A stretch of 64,000 nucleotides of DNA from Atrichornis clamosus (lineage: Eukaryota > Chordata > Aves > Passeriformes > Menuridae). Of this stretch, positions 40,269 through 51,105 are shown piece after piece; position 1 is the stretch's first letter; each line of letters opens with the position of its first letter. Where the stretch lies: assembly GCA_013400975.1 (NCBI GenBank), contig WBMZ01005509.1, positions 124,001 to 188,000 on the forward strand. The letters are read 5' to 3'. Both the position numbers and the translations under genes were made by a program. Under the pieces are notes generated by a model. That model saw only the letters and a program-made list of their open reading frames with translations. It did no database searches and was not told where the DNA came from.

Positions 40269-40340
40269 GGCAAGTCAGTTCATCTTTCTGTTTCAAGGAA
40301 GACATGACTGTGAAGGACTTCAGAGGTGAACTGACTTGCC
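40269..40340. repeat. Inverted repeat with MIR-like arms
   Basis: GGCAAGTCAGTTCA at 40269-40282 is the exact reverse complement of TGAACTGACTTGCC at 40327-40340, with a 44-base loop. Each arm read outside-in (TTGGGCAAGTCAGTT...TTTCTGTTTC for the left) resembles the TTGGGCAAGTCACTTAACC block of MIR/L2-type 3' ends. It may be two old fragments in head-to-head order, or a foldback element. Confidence 0.6.
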
Positions 40341-41689
40341 AGTGACGCCCATGCCGTGATTACTAATTCAACAGACATAAACAGACAGATCGTATTTTCT
40401 TATGTATTACTCTATAAACAAGATCACACCTCTTCAGTGTGCATCCCTAGAGATTGCCAAAAATTAAGCCTATGAAATAGGTGTATCACTGTTGAGTTAC
40501 ATCACTTGGATGACAGAAGATGCTTTGGTCCATTTAAGGATATTGCTGTGCTAACTGATAAATGTTTATTAGTTTAGGAAAGAAGCATTCATATATTATG
40601 TAATTGGCCATACACAATTTTTAAAAAACTTTTAAATATTGACTTAAATTGGATGATAATCTACTGCAGATCATCACAGAATCACATATTTTAGTAGTGT
40701 CCAGAGAGATATAAACCAATTTTTTTATAACATAAATAATTCTGCAGGCTAATTTTTCTTATTCATCTTCAAACTTCCACTAATGACTTTAGGTTATTTC
40801 CCTAAAAGCAACTAAAAAAAAAAAAAAGCCATGGAATTAGATTAGGCCATATGTCAATAGCCTGTTACCAGAATGTTTATATAAGCAATTTTCAAGGGTG
40901 AAAGAAAATATGCCATTCACTTGGAAAAAATGCATTTATTTCAAACTGTGAGGACGTATATCTTATTATAGAACATATGTCATGGGAATTAGAACTCTGG
41001 CACTTGGGAAAAGCTACATATCATTTTCAAATTGTTACCAATGGTCTTTAATGTCAAGTTAGGTAATTTCCTATGTCTTGTTTTGGGAAGATTTGTTTGG
41101 GTGAACATAAATAAGAACTGGCCTAAAATAAATTTTACTGATTATATTACATTTTATGATCATTCATTAAAAGTGGGGCCCATAATCCATAAGAAATTTA
41201 CAATCAAATTTGCCCACTCATATTTGCAGGTATAATTACTGCAGTGATTTATTTACTTTAGGTAGGTGTGGGTGCAAAAGGTATCTACACATCTAGGAAC
41301 TCCTCACACATATGGGAACACTAATGATATGCATCTAATTACTTCACACAGGTTATTTCATGAAAGCAATATCACCTTTACTATATAAGAAACAGATTTT
41401 CATCACTAAAGGACTCCTGAGAAGAGCAAAGAACTGACTGCTATTGCAACTTATCATGAAAATACAGTACAAATTATGTAAGCATTTAGAAACTTTCAGG
41501 TGTTCATTTATGAATAAAAAATATAGGCTATGTCATATTGTCAGTGGAATTTAAAAATTTAATTGTGTTTTGGATGAGGTTTTTTTCATAAGTACTTGTG
41601 TACTGAAACAAGTTTCAGAGAAGTCATATCCACAGTTTTCCCTTGAAGTAAACTAGATATTCATCTAAATTCAACTGAATATCTTCTAA

Positions 41690-41765
41690 GAATGGGTAAA
41701 CTGAGGCATGGATAAGTTAAATAGTTTCATCAAAATTACAGTAGCAAGAAGTCAATTGACTGTTG
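41690..41765 (-). mobile_element. Ancient MIR/L2-type 3'-end relic
   Basis: The sequence AATGGGTAAACTGAGGCATG followed by GATAAGTTAAATAGTTTCATCAAAATTACA follows the reverse complement of the MIR/L2 end (TGGGGAAACTGAGGCACAGAG..GTTAAGTGACTTGCCCAAGGTCACA) with scattered substitutions. Such relics are very old in amniotes and are expected to be highly diverged in birds. Confidence 0.65.
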
Positions 41766-42036
41766 CAACAAGCAAGAAAAGCTCAATTAGAAAAAAATGC
41801 TGTTGTATGTTTCAATTTCCTTCATTCACTACCAGAATTCTCTGACAAAAAAATAATAGATAACTGAACTACACTAAATTGTTTAAAACCTCAGAAACCA
41901 ATTGGGTTCAGGCTCTGGGTGAAAGTCCAGGTTTTATTTTATTTGAACCTGTTCATCCATTCTTAATTAGAAAGTAGGTTGATAAAATGACTACTTTGAA
42001 ATGTGCATAAACTGTAAAGTAGTAAGATTGAGGTAT

Positions 42037-42107
42037 ATGAATATATATATATATATAATATATAATACAAAATACNTATATATATATATATACACACATA
42101 TATATAG
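42037..42107. repeat. TA microsatellite with unresolved base
   Basis: (AT)n and (TA)n tracts with short interruptions, containing a single N at 42076. The true length is probably not well resolved in the assembly. Confidence 0.95.
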
Positions 42108-43925
42108 TAGTTCCTGCAAAAAAAACCGTCTCTACATATGGCTTGGGCTAATGGCCAATAAATTTATTACTAGAAGAAATTACAAATGTTGCTGAACACT
42201 GTTACAACGTAGAGATGAATCAAAATATAACAGAAATACGGATAATAGAACATTCCATCTGATATTTCACAATAGTTATCTTGTCGGAGGAAACTGTGAA
42301 GCTTGATTGAACAAAAGATAAAGTTAATACTACCTAATCAGAAGAGACCATTATAGATCAGCGAAACTGCAAAACAGAATTATATGACAAGGGGCAAGCC
42401 ACATTATCTAAATTAACATTTTTCCAGCATGAACAAGAAGGGCCACTGTAGGAAAACGAGAGCTAAATAGTGTGGCCTGCATTTAGTCAACCTGAAGTAA
42501 TTATTAATTTATGGTTGTCTGTGATTTTAATGAAAATGAAAGCTGAGAGGAAAGAATTGAGAGAGATAATGTGCCGTGAAATTGAGTTTCATTTATTTTG
42601 GGGGGCCACCTTTTTTCTTTTCTTTATTTTTTATGTTCTCATTTTGTTTTTGCAAAAGGAAAAGAAGCTAAGACAAAATGTCCACATTAAAATTTTACCA
42701 AGGTTATGTAACCGTATACATGCTTTCATTGCTTTAAAAATGAGCTATTAAAAATGGCCAGAGACTGAACTCACTGGCTTGCTCTGTTTCTAGCAGGAAT
42801 GACCAAAGATGACTTCTTTTTTACCTTTTTCAGAATTACCACTTTTCAAAGACAATATTTTGCTATAGCAATTTTGTCATCAGACAATAGGTTTGACTAA
42901 TAAAATTTACATCTTTCAGAAATACTCTGTCATCAATAGTCTCTTGTGGAATTTTGGAACTCAAAATTATGGACAAAATCATAGGCAAGGAACATGGTCA
43001 AACTACAGTAGCTGCCTTTTAGTTTCAATTGTTTGTCTTGTTCTCTTTCCACTAAGAAATTGCTGTAAATAAATCAACAGGTGCTGTTTTGACTTGTAAA
43101 AAAAGATTAAAAAGAAAGGAAATAATATTTGCATTTTTAAAATGGATTAAGTTTCGGTTAAAGGAAAGTTTGAGAGGCACAAGGAATAACAGTTTTAAAA
43201 GCACACGACCTACTTCATTATGTTTGGGATTTTATAGTCACCAGTCTGTACAACACCCACAGCCTTCAGGACAATTCAAAAGCAATACAGAAATGTTTGG
43301 TCATTCTGGAATGGATGACATGCGAGCTTTGCTTTCTAGAGCTGTGTGAGAACAGTTATGGGGTTTGTACTTTACCCTCTCTGTGTTCAGAAATTATTTT
43401 CAATATATTCTGAGAGCAAGAATCTTGTCTGTTATCAACTTTTAATGATATTTAAGACACTGTGGTGTGTCAGACATATATTGTAGTCCAGCAGATATAA
43501 TACAGTACCTATGGGAGATCTTTGTTCATCTGAAATGGTAGCTGAAGTCCAGAATATCTCAAGCTATCTCAAAAGGAACTAAAGAGCTGTGTATGATCAA
43601 CTAATCCATGTCATGTTGACCACAATGATTAGATTTTCATTGACTTTAACAAAAGCCCCAAATCCTCTTGATTACCTAGAAGCTTTGTAGACTTCTGAAG
43701 AAAAAGCCTACAAAAGAGTGAATCCTATATTTAGCTATTAATTTTGACCTTAAAAGCTACTTCTACCTGCAGGAAAGCTGAATTCTACCCCCAAAACCCC
43801 AAACAAAACAAACAAACAAAAAATCACAAAACTCTTTCTTATACAACATTCTGTCAGGTTCTCTCCATTCCAGAAAGGAAAAATCACGTACATTTTGGCT
43901 TAGGGACCAGCAAAGTACACATAAC

Positions 43926-43930
43926 TTAAG
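43926..43930. other. Left target-site duplication TTAAG
   Basis: TTAAG directly precedes the TG start of the solo LTR and is repeated exactly at 44385-44389 after its CA end. A five-base duplication is the expected size for ERVL-type integration. Confidence 0.85.
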
Positions 43931-44384
43931 TGCCCTGCTCCAGCCAGGACAGAGTTAACTTTTGCATGAGGGGACTTGGCTAGGACTGGGAGGTTATTCT
44001 ATACCACCTCACATCATTGCCGGGGTCAGGGGGAAGGGGATATCTTCCAGGGAGAAGGGGTGTCTTCCAGTCGAGTGAGCATGGCTGAGGGAGCAGCTGA
44101 GTAAAGCCAGTTCTGAGCATTTTGCATGTGAATCTCTCTCCTCTCCCTTGTACATTTCTGTTATTAATATTGTTTCTCTTACTGTTCATTTTTCTTATCT
44201 CACTGCTGTTTCCAATAAATGGCTTTTTTTGCAACTCGTAATCTTCACTTTTTGTGCCTCCATTTCTCCTCTGCATCCCACTGCACAGGAGGTAGAGAAG
44301 GAGGGGAACAAGAGAGCAGCAGCGTGGTTTGGAGAGTCTCAGTGGGAGCACTAAATTGGGGAGTACCATTCCCAAACCATGACA
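43931..44384 (+). mobile_element. ERVL-like solo LTR with intact ends (454 bp)
   Basis: Starts TGCCCTGCTCCAGCCAGGAC, then AGAGTTAAC, and ends CATTCCCAAACCATGACA, both close to the ends of avian ERVL-type LTRs (TGTCCTGGTTTCAGC.. and ..AAACCACGACA). It is bounded by the exact 5-bp duplication TTAAG. The poly(A) signal AATAAA is at 44214-44219, followed by a T-rich, GT-containing stretch. No internal retroviral sequence is present, so it arose by recombination between two LTRs. A simple purine tract begins within 20 bp of its 3' end. Confidence 0.88.
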
Positions 44385-44401
44385 TTAAGAGTAGGATTTC
44401 T

Positions 44402-44562
44402 TGGAGGAGGGGGAAATAAATGAAGGGAGGGGAAAATAAATGAAGGGAGGGAGGAAGGAAGGAAGAAGGGAGGAAAGGAGGGAGGGAGGGACGGAGGGAG
44501 GGAGGGAGGAAGGAAGGAAGGAAGGAAGGAAGGAAGAAGGAAGGAAGGAAGGAAGGAAGGAG
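44402..44562 (+). repeat. GGAA/GGGA purine tract with G-quadruplex potential
   Basis: About 160 bp of purines: two 20-bp units (44411-44430 and 44431-44450) differing at one base, then GGAA and GGGA repeats. Six GGG tracts occur at 44480, 44484, 44488, 44496, 44500 and 44504 with loops of 1, 1, 5, 1 and 1 bases, an excellent G-quadruplex pattern. The rest is a (GGAA)n microsatellite interrupted by GAAGAAGG. Confidence 0.93.
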
Positions 44563-47500
44563 CAAACATATTGATTTGTTATTCAAATGGAAAAGATACT
44601 AATGAGTGTTTTGAGATACCTTCATACATTCATGCCAAATCAGACCAAAATATAAAGATAACTATCTAAGGTCACGTGTTTAGAAATATATGCTGGCTGA
44701 TTCAGTAATGGGACACAGGACACAAGACAAGGAAATTTGATGTGATCAAAGCTGACATTGAATAGAAGAGACGATGTATTTACTTACACCCTGATTATCA
44801 TCAGTTATTACTGATTAATCAATTGACCCAAGACTGAGGTTGAAATAGTGGAGAGATGTGGAGAGATTATCATCCATAACATAATGTACAGTTCTGAATC
44901 AATCTATAAGTTTTGAATCAATAGTGATCAGGCTAAATAATTAATTTCTCGGTATATTCTACAAAAATTTGTTTATTTAATGTGTACCTGTTTCTTGTGG
45001 AAATGGAAATTAATTCATGCAGGGAGATGATGTGTGAAGGTAATGTTTTCTTTTTCTGTTAAGTGTCCTACATGTAGCTGCTGGGTTTACATACAGAGGA
45101 ACTGAGGAAGCAAACAAAGGAAAGGTAGAAAAAGTGAGTGAAAAATTATTGTTGAAGACTCAAAATTTTGATTATATAGTGTCATAAGTTATATATTCCT
45201 GAGCTTACCAAAATATTTCATAGTAACAGGTTAACTTAAAATAACTTGGAAAATAATAGAAATTAATTTTATCATCAACATGTTCCATAAATATTTTCCT
45301 CATTTCTTGACTATGTTTAAGTTTGTTTTTTCCTTCCTATGACTATGAGTAACTTTTAGGTATTTACTGTAATGGGCCTGATTCCTAGGCACACAACATT
45401 TGTTAGCAGTTAAATACCTCACTGAAGTTGATTGAATTTAATGTGCATTTTTGCAAACTTTTGTTGAAATAAAAGTCAAGGATAACATACTTACTTCAAT
45501 TTTCATATCAAACACTTCATTTACCATCAGAAGCAGAAGATACAGTGCTTCTATGGTTGAGAATTGCTATCCTGAAAAACTAGCAATACTTAGGCAATTG
45601 CCTACCTTGAAATCAAAGATCAACAGAAACCAGAATAGCCTATGGCTTTTCTGTGACAGAATGACAACCTGTGGCTTCTCTGTGATAGTCTGACACTCTC
45701 ATTTTGAAGGGTACAAAGACACCCAAGGACTTGTGCTACTGCTTGCCCTTGTTGTTGCTAAAATAAGCCCAGCTTAATAAAGTGGCAATATTTTCAGTGT
45801 TTTTACTAAGAGCTAAAAAGTTTTCTGCAGTGTGTTCATCAGTGAAATTGATAAATATGATAGAAATACATTGGTTATTTAACTGCATTGCCCGAAAACC
45901 TCTCATTTAGATATATTGCGTTTGTTTAATTAACGAAGTCACTAGCTTTCCAAGTGAAAAGAAAGTAAAAAGCTCATATACATTATTCTCCTTTACTTTC
46001 TCATTAGCTGCAGCACTTTCTGACAAATATTGACCTGTAATTCTTTCCCTCTGCCAGAGAATTAAATAAAATATGAACTGCACACAATATACACCATCTG
46101 TCCAATTCTACAAACTGGTAAGTATGTTCACTCCCATTGACTTTACTTCAAGCCCAAACTGCCCACAAACAAGAAACATTCATACATCACACAAGTGTGT
46201 AAACTTTGCTTGCTTTTGTGTTGCATAGTTCAAATATATTTCCTTTTTCTAATAGTTTTTTTATACTAAATTTGCTGTTTAGGAGTATTGTCTATCCTGA
46301 CAAACTGGCTCACTCTCAGTCTATTTCTTCTAATCTGTTCAGAAATATTCAATTACTGATCCTTTATCTATTCAGATACTTGTATTTTGTTTTATCATCT
46401 TCTTTAGTAATGCAGATGTTTTTCCCAGTAAACTACATCACATTTTATTTAACAGATATTCAGTTCTCTTCTGGTTAAGATGTTGGGTTGAATTTTCCTT
46501 GGTCTGATAGAATGCTACCAGCAGATAATGTCTACCTGTTTATGTTACAGTGAAAAGTACTTCAAGGCTTTAAAGCACTTTTTTTCTTCCTTTTTTTTTT
46601 TTTCAAAAGTCTTTCTTCACCTATAGATGCTCATTCTTATTCATGCTTCTTTATTTTCACGTGTCTTTATACATGGTTCAGTCTATCTTTAATTAGGTCA
46701 TCAATAATAGAATTCAGCTCACTCCAGTATCTGATCTCAGTTGCATGCTGTTGTTTATTCTTTTAATTTCTGATCTTCCTTTAGTCAACTGATCTGTTTG
46801 AAGTATTCTACAAAAGCACGGTATATCAATATGACATATTTACCCTTTTGACACCAGTTTAAGCAATAGGTACAGCACAGTTTTATAAAATACATAAATT
46901 TGTTCCTTCCTTTAACAGAAGGGAATAGATAGAGCTCTTTTACCATCTCTAATTTGCTTTGAAACCTTGTGAATCTCTCTTCTCTCCTCTGGAGTTCCTT
47001 TCTTTTTCTCCTTTCAATTCCACCTTTATCTGTGCATCTTCAGATTAAGATATCTAAATATAGATGTCTATATATCAATATCTATATGTCAGACATGTGT
47101 CTAAGCTTTCTATGCAGTCAAGATACAGTCAATACAGCAAATGGAGCCTAAAGAGTTTCCCCTCGGGTGAACATTGGAAGTTGGTTTGCTGAAATGCTTC
47201 CTAGCCTTCATTGGCTGACTTTCTAAGGTCTTCATTTGTTTATAACTGAATTATTAGCATCTGGCTCACATAGAGATATATAAATTGAGGTGTCAGCATG
47301 AAATTGTATTGCAGGTTATGGTCTTAGTCCAGTTCCCCCCCTGTCTTCTGCAGAGTAGTTCAATCCTGCATCATACCTCACAGCTGGATGGAATTAACTC
47401 AGAAGTCTTCAGACATATTAGTTAGCAGTAGCTACCTATTTTTAAACAACTGAATTGGACCCTTTACATCCTTATGCAAAAGAAAACCCACACCTATTAA

Positions 47501-50006
47501 GCTCCTAAGCATTTACCTTTATTCTTAAGATGAATTGTCTATATGACTCTTCCCATTACCTCCTTCTTTATTTTACCAAGCTCAGATAGGAATTGGAGAC
47601 GCACATTTATATACCAAGTACCTTTCTTACATGTTATCTGTCCAGTTTTCTTTAGATGCTTGTGTGGAAAAAAAGGCTCTAAAATCTCCATACTAATCAG
47701 GAGGACAGTACTCACAGTAGCTGGGATTTTGTAAGTCCTTACATACAGCGTGTTGGTTTCAGAAGGCTCTGGGCAAAAGCACAACAATATCAACTGACTC
47801 TGAATTCAAGAATGCCACTTTCTTTGTTGAAAAATTTCATGTTGAGTAAGCAATCCAGATTTCCAGAACAAGCCCATGTTTCAAGGGTCTTAACACGAGA
47901 ATGTAGAGAGGAAGGGGAGATTAAAAAAATCATTTTTAATCTTGAAGTAAGAAAGTTTTCCTTTTCAAGTTATATTCTGTGCAATTTTCAGTACTACATA
48001 TATGCTTGACTTAGATGATCTACAAGAAAAACAAAAAGTAACCAACTGAACTTCTGTTCTCTCTCTCTCTCTCTCTCCCCTCCCCATATACCCCTCCCCC
48101 TTTTCTGTTTCTTTCTACCTCACATTCTTTGTTAAATAAAATCTGTTTTATTGACTTTAGCATATGGTCTCATTGGCACCTCAATTCAGGTAGAGGCATT
48201 TCTCATTAATAAGATCTTAACAATCTCAAACAGAATTTTAGTAGAGATACAAGATCTCCTCCTATTCCTGTTCTCTAAATTGATTTAGTTCAGTGGATTG
48301 TCTCAGACTCAGAACACAGCAAACACAATGACACATCTGGTCTCCACCTCCAAGAAAAATGTGTAACTATTGTTATATTTTCATAAGAAATATTAATATG
48401 GTCTGCAGCTAATAAAATATATATGTTTAAAATTCAAATTATTAAAACTTACATTTTTAATCCTCAGTCTCTAAAGTAGAATTTGAAATCAAGGAGATAT
48501 GCCTAGAAAGTGAGCGGTCATCTTGATACTTTTACAGGAAGGTACGATGTTAAATGTTAGAAGATGCATGCACTTCCCTCAAAAATACTCTTTCTCTAAT
48601 GGAGTGCTGCCAGGTACAAAGAGCGTGGGGATGGGTCAAGGTTTCTGAAAGTAGTGACTGTGATATAATACTATAAGATGAAGATGGTGACTATGGGAGA
48701 TGGTGTTATGGCAATGGTGTGTGAAGAAAAGTGTGCAGCACGAAGGTGGAGAGCACGGGGTAGTACTGCTTGATGGACTTGCTTGGGGTGCACTACCTGG
48801 TACACAAGTGTTTCACAGGAGTACACAGTGGGAAACATACTAAGTAGACAGGTTTCCATGCTGCCCTCATGTAATGGGGAAATTCCTTTCATATTCCATT
48901 GAGAAAAGCTTCCTGTCCCACACAACTTTTGCTATAATCTGAGAAACATTCTTTAGATTTTTGGATGTCAATGATGCTATATTTCCACACAATATTTAGC
49001 TGTAGATGGACTATACTCTTCTTTCTCAGGATCATTTGAGGAACTTTTCAAAAGTCTCCATTGTGCATGTGTTGTAATTTGCTATGCTGTGTTCTCAGAG
49101 CACCTTTGTGAAAGCAAGTAATGAGCCATCAATTAAATTAAGGCTCCTTTTCAATGTTCTCCATGTTAGCAAGATTATATTAATATGAGAGTTGATGTCC
49201 TATGTTGAAAGGCTTAAAATCATACTTTAAAATGGTATGAGAAAAGATTGTGTTCTTCAATCCATACAAAGAACATGACTGTGCTCCCCAGCCTAAAAAT
49301 ACTTCTTTTTTCTGTATCTTGACTGATATTTAGAAAATATCCAGACAGAAGACTCACTTTGTTAAACTGATTAGCTAACATACTATCTCTCATCCCCTTC
49401 TTTTAAATCTTATATTTGAAATATTTATAATATAATTGACAAAATTCTCCAGATTATTTTGTTATTATTATTTTGTTAATAGCTCTATGTCTTAAATATG
49501 GCAGACATTCACAAATACTAGCCAAAAAGAAGAAAATTTCTTGCAGTTAATATATCCAGTTTCCTGACTTGAATATTTTGTATAGAAAAACACTATTAAG
49601 AGTTTTTTTTAAGAACTTTATTTAGCAAATATTTTCACAGGGCAAAAAATAAGATAACAGCACTGATGAGAAAAAGTTGTGGACAGAGGAAAAAATTAAA
49701 ATTGAGCTATTATTAAGAAATTATTAATGGAAATGCAAATATTTACATCCCTCATTAAACTTAACCAAGGACTGAAAAAGTGGTGGACTAAGAGATAGTA
49801 AATGCATATTAATATGTCTCTGTACGTGGCTTATTTCAAGAGACCCAAATAAGCTTGGTCTACAAAGTAGTTAATATGACACCCAAAGCACCTTATCTAT
49901 CATTCTAAAATGGAGGGGAATGCCTGAATTTCACACAGCAGCTTATCAAATTGTGTGATTGTCCTGTTCTAATACACACTTATATGAACAGAGAAAAGTT
50001 CTCTGA
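44563..50006. other. AT-rich non-coding stretch
   Basis: No supported gene. It holds a CT microsatellite (48057-48076) with a pyrimidine-rich continuation to about 48120. Short sequences at 45373-45440 and 46100-46153 (GTCCAATTCT... and CTCCCATTGACTTTAC) look like relics of an old palindromic repeat family. The segments at 45890-46070 and 49080-49190 have conserved-element-like texture, but this cannot be tested here. Confidence 0.5.
48057..48120 (+). repeat. CT microsatellite and pyrimidine tract
   Basis: About ten CT/TC units, then CCCCTCCCC, ATATA and a further pyrimidine-rich run. Confidence 0.85.
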
Positions 50007-50011
50007 TCATA
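50007..50011. other. Left target-site duplication TCATA
   Basis: TCATA precedes the TG start of the LTR and is repeated at 50812-50816 just after its CA end. The right copy also falls in the CATAGAAT-type tail of the adjacent CR1, so the duplication tells where the LTR entered. Confidence 0.8.
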
Positions 50012-50811
50012 TGTCCTGGGTTGTGGGATGTAGTAAAGCAATGTATTCTCCCCCACCTGCATCAGCCCTGATGAGCTGTTAATGACAGGTCGTTTGCAAC
50101 ACCTGCCCAGTGCAGGTTGGGCCCCTGGGACTGCAAGCTGGGGTGAGATAAGATAAGGGAACCCTGTGGTGAGGTGGGGCCTCTTTGGCCTCTTTTGGCT
50201 TCACAAAAGACACAGCTGGGAGAGCTTCCCCCTGAAAGCACCAACAATAATCACACCCATCCTGAGGAGGCCATCCCTGTTAATGGCCATCACGGACAAT
50301 GGGCAGCTGGAACAACCCAACCGCCCAGAACCTCCCAAACCATCCCATCTCATCATTCCATTGGGAAATGCTCCGCCCTGGGGGAGGTACATGGACATTC
50401 CTGCGGGAATATAATGAAGCCTGCCTGGACTCTGGGGTACACTCTCTGGAACCGACTCCAGGAGCTGCAGAGGACCACTGCTCTCAGCCTGGGCTGCAGC
50501 CACCACTCCCACGGGACTGCAACCACTGCTCACCTGGACTGCAGCCTCCCTGCCTCCCCTGCCTCACCAGCGCCCCCACCTGGGTGTGGCTTTACTACTG
50601 GTGTTGTAGTTGCTGTTTGTTCTGTTGGGTTATATCTATCTATTTATCTATCTATATTTTTTAGTAAATAACTATTATTCCTTTTCCCATATTTGATCTC
50701 AAAAGCCTGATAATTTTCAAAACTATAATAATTCAGGGGAGGGGGAGATTCCTTCTGCTCCAGGAGGATCCTGCTTTTCCTTGGCAGATATCTGCCTTTC
50801 AAACTAAGACA
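50012..50811 (+). mobile_element. Solo LTR (ERVL-like, 800 bp) with intact ends
   Basis: Runs from TGTCCTGGGTTGTGGGATG to CCTTTCAAACTAAGACA, with TG..CA termini and the exact 5-bp flank TCATA on both sides. It is much richer in GC than its surroundings (50040-50600). A (TCTA)n stretch at about 50632-50657 precedes AGTAAA, a possible variant poly(A) signal near 50662-50667. No internal retroviral genes are present. Plus-strand frames of 121 and 165 codons inside it show composition-driven repeats of Pro, Ser and Cys and no viral domain, so they are not annotated as genes. Confidence 0.85.
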
Positions 50812-51105
50812 TCATAGAATCATAGGTTTTGTTTGGAAGGGGCCTTAAGGATCATTTAGTTCCAATCCTCACATGCCTGCCATGAGCAAGGATGCCACAC
50901 ACTAAATAGGACTGCTCAAAGCCCCATCTAGCCTGCCCTTGAACAATTTTAGGGATGTTCCCTGGTATGCATTAACACATCCACCACTTCTCTGGGCAAC
51001 CTCTTCCAGAGCCTCACCACCCTCACAGTAAAGAATCTCTTTATAATATCTAATCTAAACCTGCCCTCTTTCAGGATACAGTTTTTACCCTTTTTATGTA
51101 GTCTT
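50812..51105 (-). mobile_element. CR1 LINE 3' fragment (minus), abutting the LTR
   Basis: Begins with the reverse-complement tail TCATAGAATCATAGG, then 'TTTGGAAGGGGCCTTAAGGA', 'GCCTGCCATGAGCAAGGATG', 'TCTGGGCAACCTCTTCCAGA' and 'CTCACAGTAAAGAATCTCTT', a textbook reverse-complement avian CR1 3' end. The match fades after about 51105. Its 3' terminus coincides with the LTR's right target duplication, so the LTR inserted at the very tip of this CR1. Confidence 0.93.

Larger units (their letters stand above)
34038..43930. other. Long AT-rich non-coding stretch
   Basis: No supported gene. It contains a CTCF-like word (35618-35631), a poly(T) run near 36509-36522, a T/G-rich patch near 37965-38025, the MIR-like inverted repeat (40269-40340), a 14-A run (40814-40827), a MIR-like relic (41690-41765) and the TA microsatellite with an unresolved base (42037-42107). 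The short ORFs show no family resemblance. Confidence 0.5.

Noticed and set aside
42037..42107. TA tract considered as an origin or cruciform locus
   Set aside because: Ordinary microsatellite; the N within it shows poor resolution, and no other origin-like feature is present.
44245..44586. Minus-strand frames rich in Ser-Phe-Leu-Pro repeats
   Set aside because: They are translations of the GGAA/GGGA purine tract, not protein-coding sequence.
50174..50671. 165-codon plus-strand open frame
   Set aside because: Inside the 800-bp solo LTR. Composition is dominated by His, Pro, Thr and Ser, it ends in the TCTA repeat, and neighbouring frames are also open because the region is GC-rich.
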